Shown one piece after another: positions 1-8,325 of a stretch of DNA of 64,000 nt. Made by a program: the position numbers and the translations under genes. The notes beneath the pieces were generated by a model, which saw only the letters and a program-made list of their open reading frames with translations, did no database searches and had not been told where the DNA came from. The stretch comes from Epithemia pelagica (taxonomy: Eukaryota > Bacillariophyta > Bacillariophyceae > Surirellales > Surirellaceae), in contig OX337230.1 of assembly GCA_946965045.2 (NCBI GenBank), forward strand, positions 2,046,001 through 2,110,000. Reading direction: 5' to 3'. Within the stretch, counting starts at the first letter, position 1. Each line of letters begins with the position of its first letter.

Positions 1-934
1 AGTGCACGATACAATAAGCCAAGCATGAGAACCCACAACATACTTGCAGAATCAACTGCCACAGGACAAGCATTTCTGATACGAGATTTTGTTGCTTGAA
101 GGAACAAGTCAGTTCGCCAAACAACTTCAAAAACTGTTCTGCAGGCGTTTGATTGACTGTGTTGCCGGAACCATTGTCCCAAAGGCCAAAGGTGTATGTA
201 TAAGTCCATCCCACTACAGCGTAATATCGAATGGCAAACTTGTCGGGCTTCGAAGGGATGTATGTCGAAGCCCTGGTCCTGGCTTTGGTCGGGCAACTTG
301 CTTCGTCGAGAGCAATAGGACCAATGGGTTGAGCAACTGAAGCAAAGTTACGAAGAATATGGCTCTTTGCAGCTCTCATTGACCACAGAGGGTCGTCAGG
401 ATTCTTTGCCATCGACTGAGAGTATATGCGAAGAGAACCACGAATGGCTACAAAGGTATCTCTCGACATGGTAGAAGAGAAAGCAGAAGAGCCCAAGAAC
501 ATCTTTTGACTCCACAACTCCTTCATTTGTGTAGAGTTACAGAGCGACATCGCAATGTCCAATCCCAACACACACCGAAGAGCTTTTGTGGTGAGTACAA
601 TTTTGGCTCTCTGTCCACTCTGCTTCTCTTCCAAGGCCTGTTTCGTTGCTTTGAACATGAATCGATCGATGAACCGAGGAGGGATAAAGAGGAGGAATAG
701 TCCTAATGGACCAGACTCCAAGAAGGCTTGTTGGCATGCCTTTGGATCATGTAGGTGAAGATCTGAGGAGGCGATTTGGTTGTCGATGTATTGGTTCTCG
801 CTTCGGTTCTTGGAAATATCCCCCAACTTGACCTTGCCATCACGGTGCAGACTTGTAATTACGTCGTCGTCCTCTTCATTAGCATCGTCATTGTCATAGT
901 TGAGCCGGACAGCGGCGTCAGAGGTACTTTCCAT
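1..934 (-). CDS. PiggyBac-type transposase, partial (runs off left edge)
   Basis: The minus strand is open from an ATG at 934 to the window edge, giving 311 codons with no stop. The protein fits the DDE_Tnp_1_7 (PGBD) family. An acidic N-terminus is followed by a segment with MSRDTF near residue 160, like the family's M-S-R-x-x-F motif. Then comes LDEA at residues 209-212 (D210 aligned with the first catalytic aspartate) and the typical YIPSKPDKFAIRYYAV stretch (family pattern KP.KWGIK). Family members cut and paste DNA at TTAA sites. The other catalytic aspartates and the Cys-rich C-terminus lie outside the window, so intactness cannot be judged. A TTAA-flanked terminal repeat 330 bp upstream of the start supports a real element. 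It could be a live transposon, a decayed copy or a domesticated gene. Confidence 0.85.
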   Translation of the reverse strand, partial: MESTSDAAVRLNYDNDDANEEDDDVITSLHRDGKVKLGDISKNRSENQYIDNQIASSDLHLHDPKACQQAFLESGPLGLFLLFIPPRFIDRFMFKATKQALEEKQSGQRAKIVLTTKALRCVLGLDIAMSLCNSTQMKELWSQKMFLGSSAFSSTMSRDTFVAIRGSLRIYSQSMAKNPDDPLWSMRAAKSHILRNFASVAQPIGPIALDEASCPTKARTRASTYIPSKPDKFAIRYYAVVGWTYTYTFGLWDNGSGNTVNQTPAEQFLKLFGELTCSFKQQNLVSEMLVLWQLILQVCCGFSCLAYCIVH

Positions 935-1291
935 GGTTGAAAGAGACGATGGAGGTGCCTGGGTACAAAAATGAGTGGTGTGAAATTTCAGAAAAAACAG
1001 CAAAACTCAACAAGTAACTGGCAGATCATGATGGTCCGACCACCCATCGATAGAACACACTAAGACGCATCTATGGTAACAAACAGTACTCCGATAACAG
1101 AGAAGTCATTGACATATGATCGTTGCAAAATCTCAATTTTGGCAATTGATGATATTGTCATCATTTTTTGAATCACGAGTTGTTGGTCATAACTCACGTG
1201 GTGTTTTGTTAAATGGATTGCAATTTTGTTAACTATTTTTGATGACAAATTTGTCAGTGACCGGGCCAAAAAAAGTGCCGGGCTGAAAGGG
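1..1291 (-). mobile_element. piggyBac-like DNA transposon, 5' end present
   Basis: Reading leftward from 1295, the minus strand gives TTAA and then CCCTTTCAGCCCGGCAC, the classic piggyBac arrangement of a TTAA target followed by a terminal repeat starting with CCC. The element end is therefore at 1291. The transposase start is at 934, leaving about 357 bp of 5' region. The other end is off the left edge, so the second TTAA and the partner terminal repeat cannot be seen. The repeat contains two copies of CCGGGC (1261 and 1278) around an A-run. Confidence 0.8.
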
Positions 1292-1295
1292 TTAA
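1262..1295 (-). repeat. piggyBac terminal inverted repeat plus TTAA target site
   Basis: TTAA occupies 1292-1295 and the element terminus abuts it at 1291. The terminal sequence (minus strand) starts CCCTTTCAGCCCGG. It is the right boundary of the piggyBac-like element whose transposase reads leftward. Confidence 0.75.
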
Positions 1296-1459
1296 CAGAA
1301 CTTAATAGAAATTTAGCAGAAAAAATCAAGACCCGATTGGAATAAAAACAGAAAAAGACTTCTCTCACATTATTTGAAATTTGAATACCCGATCATCCTC
1401 CTATACGTTGTATTACAATAACAGAATATAGGGTAACCTTACTCCTATCCCTATCCTAT

Positions 1460-1623
1460 TGTTGAAATTGTGGCCCATATTTGGCAATGAACGACGAATG
1501 TGTGGAATCTACCACGGCTATGTGGCCGATTTTGGTGGGAGCTGTGTACGACTCCCATCTGTGATCCAAGGTAGATTTGTCTGTAATGAACGTATAATCT
1601 TTCTGATAAGCGAACTTTTAGCA
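1460..1623 (+). repeat. 5' LTR of the Copia element
   Basis: 164 bp, TG...CA ends. It is identical to the 3' LTR except for T at 1595 versus C at 8081. Short LTRs of this size are usual in diatom Copia elements. Confidence 0.93.
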
Positions 1624-1641
1624 GTTTATCAGACCCATTCG
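1624..1641 (+). other. Candidate primer-binding site
   Basis: Directly after the 5' LTR the sequence reads GTTTATCAGACCC. It resembles the TATCAGA core of plant Copia sites complementary to initiator methionyl-tRNA, but the match is short. The primer tRNA is inferred, not shown. Confidence 0.35.
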
Positions 1642-1670
1642 TTCCGTTTTTTCGAGTGAACTACATCACC

Positions 1671-3271
1671 ATGGTACTAACTGCTGCCCAGACGACGTCT
1701 TTCTTTCAAGATGCCGATCAAATGGGCATTCCCCAAGCAACGGTAACTCAACTTCAAGTTGAAGGAATTGGCACAATCCCTGACCTAGCTGATTTTGACA
1801 AGGAAACACTCCAGCAAGTGGCCGACAACTTACGGAAACCGGGTGGCAGAGTTCCAGATCCAAACCCTGGGGCAGCTGCAGGAGCAACAATTCCGACACC
1901 ACCATTCGTATTCGGCGCCAAGTCACAACACCGTCTAACTGTGGCATGTGAATTGGTACACTATTATAACACTGTTGGACGTGATCTGACCTCTGGGAAC
2001 ATGAAGTGGACCCATGTCATGAAGAACTTTGAAGCCCAATGGAAGGCATTGAAGGCACGAAAGGACTCAGATGACCCAGACGTCCCCAAAATCAGCAAGG
2101 CGCTACCTATTATCAAGTGGACCGAAGCTTTCCAGGACTACCTTCACCGTCTCATTGGAGTGAGAACCATTCCTTTGGCATATGTAATTCGACAGGAGGT
2201 AGATGTACCTGTGGTTCCACCTACCCAAGCCAACAACAAGCCACACTCGACAGTGTACAGCTCTATTGAAGTTGAGTTGGTGGCACGCGCATCTCACGAC
2301 CATGAACTATACAGAGAAGACAATGCATCTGTATACTATCACCTCAAGGAAGCAACTAGAGGAACGACGTATGCAGCGTCTATTAAACCTTATCAATGGA
2401 ATAAGGATGGTCGAGGTGCATGGACGGCTTTGACAAGCCAGTATGCAGGACAAGACAAATGGGAGGCTGAGATCAAGCGCCAAGACGACCTGCTTCATAC
2501 ACGAGTATGGAAGGGACAAAACAGTTTCCCGTTAGAAGGGTTCATTGCGCAACACAGAAATGCGTATGTCTCTATGCAGCAGTGTGCAGATCATGTTTCG
2601 TATCAACTGCCAAACGAACACACGCGTGTTGGGTACTTACTTGAGGGGATTCAATGCTCTGATGCTGGACTACAAGCCGCAATGGCAAGTGTCCGCACTG
2701 ATACTGACCCTGATGGGATGCGTTACAGATTTGAGAAGGCCGCGGCACACCTTCTGCCCTACGATCCTGTGGCCAAGAAAAGAGCCGCCGCCACTAATAA
2801 CAAGCGCAATGCCGCGTAAATCTCTTCTGTTGAGATCGATGACACTACCGTGACAGCTGAAGCGAGCTCCACGACTGCTGCGAAGAAGCAGAGCATTGGG
2901 AAGACGGGGGTCCATCTCCGATACCATACTCCCAGTGAGTATGACAACCTGACCGATGAGCAGAAAGACAAACTACGAGAATGGCGCAAAGCCAACCCTT
3001 CAAAGAAGAAGAACAACCAGAACGATAAGAAAGGGAAAAGCAACAAGTCTGTCAAACGGCAACTGGCCTCCGTCGTGGCCAAGGACTTAAAAAGTTTGCA
3101 AAGAATGAAATTGAAGAAGAAAAGGAGACGACCAATTTGCAAGCGCAAATTGCAAGTATGGTTCAAAATGCTGTCAAGGAACAGTTAGCTCTCCCACCTG
3201 CACCACCAGCCGCTGCTCCCAAGAAACCATCCACCCTCCAGTCCATCCTCAAGCAGGCGAAGTTCTCGTGA
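1671..3271 (+). pseudogene. gag: Copia gag, interrupted by a stop and a -1 frame change
   Basis: The ATG at 1671 sits in ACCATGG; the frame is open five codons earlier but only to a GTG. The first open stretch (to 2819) encodes a capsid-like protein with the Copia gag pattern of a hydrophobic, Trp-rich middle. It stops at TAA 2817-2819. The same frame continues after the TAA with a lysine-rich segment (2820 to about 3090) in the style of diatom gag tails. Near 3094, in an A-run, the homologous-looking tail moves to the -1 frame and ends at TGA 3269-3271. That -1 frame is the frame of pol. No CCHC zinc knuckle is visible. The copy is either damaged or relies on recoding. Confidence 0.7.
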
Positions 3272-3283
3272 GGGCGTCCGGCC

Positions 3284-6200
3284 ATGTCCTCATCCTTGAG
3301 AGGAGGGATATTGCAGCCGGACAACACAAAACCATGGGACCCTGGAGAACACGGAAAATTCGAGCATGAATGCCAATGCAGGCAGCATGAGTCCATTGTT
3401 CCAAACCGATGCTTTGCGATTGTTGCCGCTGCATCACTGGACAATGATGAGGAAATGCAGGACATGGATGGGGAGCATCGAACGGAGCTGGACAGCCATG
3501 CCAATATGCCTGTTGTCGGGCGGCATGGGTACATTATAGACAAGCATGGGAGGAAGGTCGACGTTAGTCCTTTCACACCCCAATACAAATCGATGCAAGC
3601 GGAACTGGTGGACGCCATTGTCCGGTACGATTGCCCGTATGCAAGGAAGCCATACCTTTTTGTCATTCAAAACGCCTTGTGGGTTCAAGCAATGGAGAAC
3701 AACTTGATCCCACCGTTCATTCTGAGAGAGGCAGGCATCAAGGTTAACGAGCGAGCGAAGATCCATACCGATGATCCGACCACAGACGATCATGCAATCA
3801 TCTTCCCGTCCACAAGCTTCCGGATCCCCTTGAACCTTTGGGGAATCTTCTCCTTCTTCCCCACCGTCAAGCCAACAGAAGATGACCTTGTTGCAGGACA
3901 TGACGTATACGTCCTGACTCCGAGCCGTTGGAACCCACACTCCGACGCTTATGAGACAAATGAGGCGAGCATGTTGGATTGGGAGGGCAACATTAAGGAA
4001 AAAAAGGACCAGTTGCAAATTGTCATTGACGATATCCCCAATCCGGAGGACGAAGCAGATTACCGTATCTCTTCCATGGAAGCACATGCAATCGATCGAA
4101 CATGTGCAGCACGAAACCATTGGAGGAACCATATGACAGAGAGTCGCAATTCTGCTGCCATTGAGCCATATGATGAAATCGGAGGACATCTATCTGGCAT
4201 ATCTTCGGTTCTTGTTGAATCCATGATGGCGCTGGAATTGGAGGAAAGAATGGTCCATGGCAAGGAAGTTGCAGCCATTGGGGCCACAACCATCCATGAT
4301 GAAAGCGATGGTGAGGACAAATGGGATGAACCCGATAGCGATGACGGCTCTGAGGGCGACGATGAGATGGATATCGATCTGAGCATGTTGGAGGACATCG
4401 ACCTCGATGAGTTCTTCGTCTCGAGTATGCATGCTGGCAAGCCCCAAGGAATTGGAGCCAAACATCTCGCCAAAGTATGGAGAATCAGTCACGATGATGC
4501 CAAACGGACCTTGGCTGTGACATCCCAGCGCGGCAAAAGGCCCGAAGATCCAACTCTGTCTCAGAATTATGGAACCAACGACCGAATGCTCCGGTACCGA
4601 CGAATAGAAGAATACTTCTACATGGACACCTTCTTTGCGACGAAGAAAGGAGGGAAATCGTCTCGTGGCCACACATGTTGCCAACTGTTTGTTACCGACA
4701 AAGGCTTCATGCATGTGGTGCCAATGAAGAGGAAATCGAAAGTTTTGATGGCCGTGAAAATCTTTGCAAAAGAAATTGGGGCCCCTGATGCGTTGATATG
4801 TGACATGTCCAAGGAACAAACGAGTTCCGACATGAAATTATTCCTCAACGACATCGGAACAACTCTTCGTGCGTTGGAAGAGGGCACGCCCTGGGCAAAT
4901 AAAGCTGAGTTGTATATCAAGCTGATGAAGGAAGCGGTACGCAAAGACATGCGCGAAGCGAACTCCCCGCTTCCGTTTTGGGACTACTGCCTAGAAAGGA
5001 GAGTCCGAATCTACAATCTCACGGCTCGAGATTACATCACCGTTCGGGGGACGAATCCCTACACCGCAACGCTAGGTGTTGAGGGGGATATTTCGAGTCT
5101 TGGACGATACCAGTGGTACGAATGGTGCTACTTCCGTGAGCACACAGCAAAGTTTCCCCACAACCAAGAGGTCCTAGGTCGTATCCTTGGACCGGCAAAA
5201 GGTGAAGGAAATGAGATGGCACAATGGGTTCTAAAAGCAAATGGAAATGTGGTGCCACGACGTTCTACCCGCCCACTACAAGAATCTGAAATCTACAGTG
5301 CCAGTGAGCAATCAAAGCGTGAGGCCTTCAACGCATTGATTGAGAGGAGGCATGGCACCTCCATACAACCACCACCTACTATTTCCGACGACGATGAAAA
5401 ATTTTATGATCCGTATGAGGACGACAAACAACCTCAATATACCACCCCGGACATAGAAGACACAGTCGACAACACGGGAAGACTCTTGAACCAATGCCCT
5501 GCCTACGACAGGATGATCAACGCTGAAGTGCAGATGCAGATCGGTGATGAGATCAGCAAGGGGGTGGTCAAGAGAAGAGCCATTGGGGCCGATGGGACAA
5601 CGTCTGGCAAATACCATGACGACCCATACAGTAACTCAATCCCCTACAAAGTCGAGTTCTTGGACGGCCAAGTCAAGGAGTATGCCGCCAATGTCATAGC
5701 TGAAAGCATGCTTGCCGAGGTTGACACAGATGGGAAACACCTGCGACTGATGGAAGGGATAGTCGAATGGAAAAAGGACGAATCCCTGGCCGTATCCAAA
5801 CGCGACAAATACGTCTATGACAGGCATGGTAAACGGAGGGCAAGGAAGACGACGAGAGGGTGGTGGCTGCTAGTCAAGTGGAAGGATGGATCCGAATCTT
5901 GGCAACGATTGGCAGATATGAAGGAATCATATCCTATTGAGACGGCCGAGTTTGCCGTTGCACGAGGATTGGAAGATGAGCCCGCGTTTCAATGGTGGGC
6001 CAAGTCAACATTGCGGCGCAGGGACGCAATCATATCGGCACTGAAGACACGTGCACGACAGATCCGGCACAAGTATGGTATAGAGATACCTACAAGTGTG
6101 GAGCATGCGAAGGAGCTTGACAAGAGAAACGGCAATGACTATTGGATGAAGGCTCTAGCCAAGGAGATGTTCAATGTTGGAGTCGCCTTCGAAATCCTAG

Positions 6201-7804
6201 CCGAAGGAGAAAAGGCACCCCATGGTTGGCACCTGGTAACCGGACATCTAGTCTGGGACGTGAAGATGGACTTCACCAGGAAGGCCAGGTGGGTCCTCGA
6301 TGGGCACAAGACACCGGATCCAGAGGCATCAACGTTTGCCGGTGTGGTGTCTAGAGAAAGCGTACGCATCGCTTTCACGTACGCCGCTCTGAATGGGCTT
6401 GATGTCTTCGCCGCCGACATCAGAAATGCGTACCTCCAGGCACCATCCTCAAGAAAGGATTATATTATATGTGGTCCTGAGTTTGGAATTGAGAACGTGG
6501 GCAAGGTTGCACTCGTTCATCGCGCGCTATATGGAGGGAAGACGGCGGGAAAGGATTTTCGGAACCATCTCAGGTCATGTATGAGTCATCTTGGTTTCAA
6601 GTCATGCCCTGCGGATCCAGATGTCTGGATGAGGCCGGCAGAAAAGTCTGACGGATCACCGTACTACGAGTATGTATTGCTCTATGTAGACAACGCCTTG
6701 GCCATCGGGGAGAGAGCGGAGAAGATTCTCCGGGAGGAAATTGGCCGATACTTTGAGTTGAAAGAGGAGTCGGTCGGTCCTCCAAGTCTGTATCTCGGTG
6801 GAAGAGTTCGGAAGGTTGTGCTTGAAAATGGAGCCGAAGCATGGGCCTTCAGTTCTTCGCAATACGTTCAAGCCGCCGTAAAGAATGTGGAAGATCATCT
6901 GTCCAAGGATGAGAACAAAAGGTGGTCTCTACCAAGCAAAGCAGACACGCCGATGAAGGCCAACTACAGAGCAGAACTGGATGTCTCAGCGGAGTTGTCA
7001 CCGGGAGACGCCTCGTACTATCAATCTTTGATTGGAGTTTTGCGTTGGATTGTCGAGTTAGGCAGAGTCGACATCTGCCTTGAGGTATCAGTGTTGTCGT
7101 CCCATCTCGCCCTACCGAGGGAGGGGCATATGCAACAAGTCCTGCAGGTATTCGCATACCTCAAGAAATACCACAACGCAGAGCTTGTGTATGATCCAAG
7201 CGATCCCATCGTTGACGAAACAGATTTTGAACGAAGAGATTGGACTGCTTCAGAGTTTGGCCATATTGATGGCAAGGAGGAGCTCCCACCCAACATGCCG
7301 GAGCCTCAAGGATTGGGGTTTGTGATTCGCGCCAAAGTCGATGCGGATCATGCTTCCGACACGGTATCGAGACGATCTCGAACGGGTTTTCTCGTCTATC
7401 TGAATTCGGCATTGACATATTGGTGGAGCAAGAAGCAAACATCAATCGAATCGTCATCCTTTGGATCGGAATTTATTGCTATGAAGCAGTGTTGCGAATA
7501 CCTACGAGGGTTACGGTACAAGTTAAGGATGCTTGGAATACCGTGTGACGGTCCAAGTTTAATCTATGGAGACAATCAGTCAGTGTTGGCGAACACTACA
7601 ATACCAGACTCGGCGCTAAAGAAGAAGAGCCAGTCTATTGCATACCATTTTGTGCGGGAGGGTGTGGCAAGGGACGAGTGGAGGACGACCTATATAAACA
7701 CTCATGATAACGAGGCGGACTTGTTGACCAAGGTCCTGCCAAATGGAGAGAAGAGGCGTGGGTTTGTTCGGAACTTGCTTCACCACATCTTTGGCACAGA
7801 GTGA
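3284..7804 (+). CDS. pol: Copia pol polyprotein (protease-integrase-RT-RNase H)
   Basis: One open frame of 1,506 codons. It carries a protease motif D-S-H-A at residues 70-73, an integrase core with D448, D507 and E542 (spacing D-58-D-34-E), and a chromodomain-like patch (WWLLVKWKDGSESW) between integrase and RT. The RT has FAADIRNAYLQ (first catalytic Asp near 1045) and YVDN at 1134-1137, where Copia RTs normally have YVDD. The RNase H domain follows, ending in the family signature near TKVLP. It follows gag in the same frame as gag's displaced tail, separated only by TGA 3269-3271 and four codons. The ATG at 3284 may not be a true initiator; in most Copia elements gag and pol are one polyprotein. 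Stop at 7802-7804. Confidence 0.9.
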   Translation: MSSSLRGGILQPDNTKPWDPGEHGKFEHECQCRQHESIVPNRCFAIVAAASLDNDEEMQDMDGEHRTELDSHANMPVVGRHGYIIDKHGRKVDVSPFTPQYKSMQAELVDAIVRYDCPYARKPYLFVIQNALWVQAMENNLIPPFILREAGIKVNERAKIHTDDPTTDDHAIIFPSTSFRIPLNLWGIFSFFPTVKPTEDDLVAGHDVYVLTPSRWNPHSDAYETNEASMLDWEGNIKEKKDQLQIVIDDIPNPEDEADYRISSMEAHAIDRTCAARNHWRNHMTESRNSAAIEPYDEIGGHLSGISSVLVESMMALELEERMVHGKEVAAIGATTIHDESDGEDKWDEPDSDDGSEGDDEMDIDLSMLEDIDLDEFFVSSMHAGKPQGIGAKHLAKVWRISHDDAKRTLAVTSQRGKRPEDPTLSQNYGTNDRMLRYRRIEEYFYMDTFFATKKGGKSSRGHTCCQLFVTDKGFMHVVPMKRKSKVLMAVKIFAKEIGAPDALICDMSKEQTSSDMKLFLNDIGTTLRALEEGTPWANKAELYIKLMKEAVRKDMREANSPLPFWDYCLERRVRIYNLTARDYITVRGTNPYTATLGVEGDISSLGRYQWYEWCYFREHTAKFPHNQEVLGRILGPAKGEGNEMAQWVLKANGNVVPRRSTRPLQESEIYSASEQSKREAFNALIERRHGTSIQPPPTISDDDEKFYDPYEDDKQPQYTTPDIEDTVDNTGRLLNQCPAYDRMINAEVQMQIGDEISKGVVKRRAIGADGTTSGKYHDDPYSNSIPYKVEFLDGQVKEYAANVIAESMLAEVDTDGKHLRLMEGIVEWKKDESLAVSKRDKYVYDRHGKRRARKTTRGWWLLVKWKDGSESWQRLADMKESYPIETAEFAVARGLEDEPAFQWWAKSTLRRRDAIISALKTRARQIRHKYGIEIPTSVEHAKELDKRNGNDYWMKALAKEMFNVGVAFEILAEGEKAPHGWHLVTGHLVWDVKMDFTRKARWVLDGHKTPDPEASTFAGVVSRESVRIAFTYAALNGLDVFAADIRNAYLQAPSSRKDYIICGPEFGIENVGKVALVHRALYGGKTAGKDFRNHLRSCMSHLGFKSCPADPDVWMRPAEKSDGSPYYEYVLLYVDNALAIGERAEKILREEIGRYFELKEESVGPPSLYLGGRVRKVVLENGAEAWAFSSSQYVQAAVKNVEDHLSKDENKRWSLPSKADTPMKANYRAELDVSAELSPGDASYYQSLIGVLRWIVELGRVDICLEVSVLSSHLALPREGHMQQVLQVFAYLKKYHNAELVYDPSDPIVDETDFERRDWTASEFGHIDGKEELPPNMPEPQGLGFVIRAKVDADHASDTVSRRSRTGFLVYLNSALTYWWSKKQTSIESSSFGSEFIAMKQCCEYLRGLRYKLRMLGIPCDGPSLIYGDNQSVLANTTIPDSALKKKSQSIAYHFVREGVARDEWRTTYINTHDNEADLLTKVLPNGEKRRGFVRNLLHHIFGTE

Positions 7805-7937
7805 ATGATAAGTGGATTATGCATGAGCGGAACCACTTGGTTGAATGGAGGTGGAGGTAGCATGATGCGAACCACCTAGGATGAATTAAGGACCACAAGA
7901 CGATGACAAACCAACATTGCAGCGGCAAGGTTGATTT

Positions 7938-7945
7938 GAGAGGAG
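7938..7945 (+). other. Polypurine tract of the Copia element
   Basis: GAGAGGAG lies immediately 5' of the 3' LTR, the expected place for plus-strand priming. It is short, which is usual for Copia. Confidence 0.6.
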
Positions 7946-8109
7946 TGTTGAAATTGTGGCCCATATTTGGCAATGAACGACGAATGTGTGGAATCTACCA
8001 CGGCTATGTGGCCGATTTTGGTGGGAGCTGTGTACGACTCCCATCTGTGATCCAAGGTAGATTTGTCTGTAATGAACGTACAATCTTTCTGATAAGCGAA
8101 CTTTTAGCA
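7946..8109 (+). repeat. 3' LTR of the Copia element
   Basis: 164 bp. It matches the 5' LTR at all but one position (C at 8081) and is followed by the target duplication CTAT at 8110. Confidence 0.93.
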
Positions 8110-8325
8110 CTATTAACCGTATACGGAGGAAGTACCTAGAGAAAAATACTACTCCTACTCCTCTAGCAGAGTCATGATAGTCAATGGTGGGCGGGAGAGA
8201 AGAACGAGACAATGAACTCTTCGTCTTTGAACGCATAATCTATATTAGACTGTATTCTACTTTTCTCGTTTCTCCGTGTCCCCTCTGGGTTGGACCCAAA
8301 TAGCTGAATGCTCCGTTCAACGGTC

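Larger units (their letters stand above)
1460..8109 (+). mobile_element. Ty1/Copia (CoDi-type) LTR retrotransposon, 6,650 bp
   Basis: Two 164-bp LTRs (1460-1623 and 7946-8109) differ at one base only, so the insertion is recent. They start TGTTG and end CA. CTAT flanks both sides (1456-1459 and 8110-8113) as a target duplication; it may be 5 bp if the shared T is counted. Between the LTRs are gag and then pol with the order protease, integrase, reverse transcriptase, RNase H, which defines Copia. Integrase before RT excludes Gypsy. The coding part carries three interruptions (a TAA in gag, a -1 frame change, a TGA between gag and pol). It inserted between the piggyBac-like element and the 3' end of the DOCK gene. 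Confidence 0.93.

Noticed and set aside
1060-1368. 102-codon minus-strand frame
   Set aside because: It spans the piggyBac terminus and TTAA site, so it cannot be a real gene.
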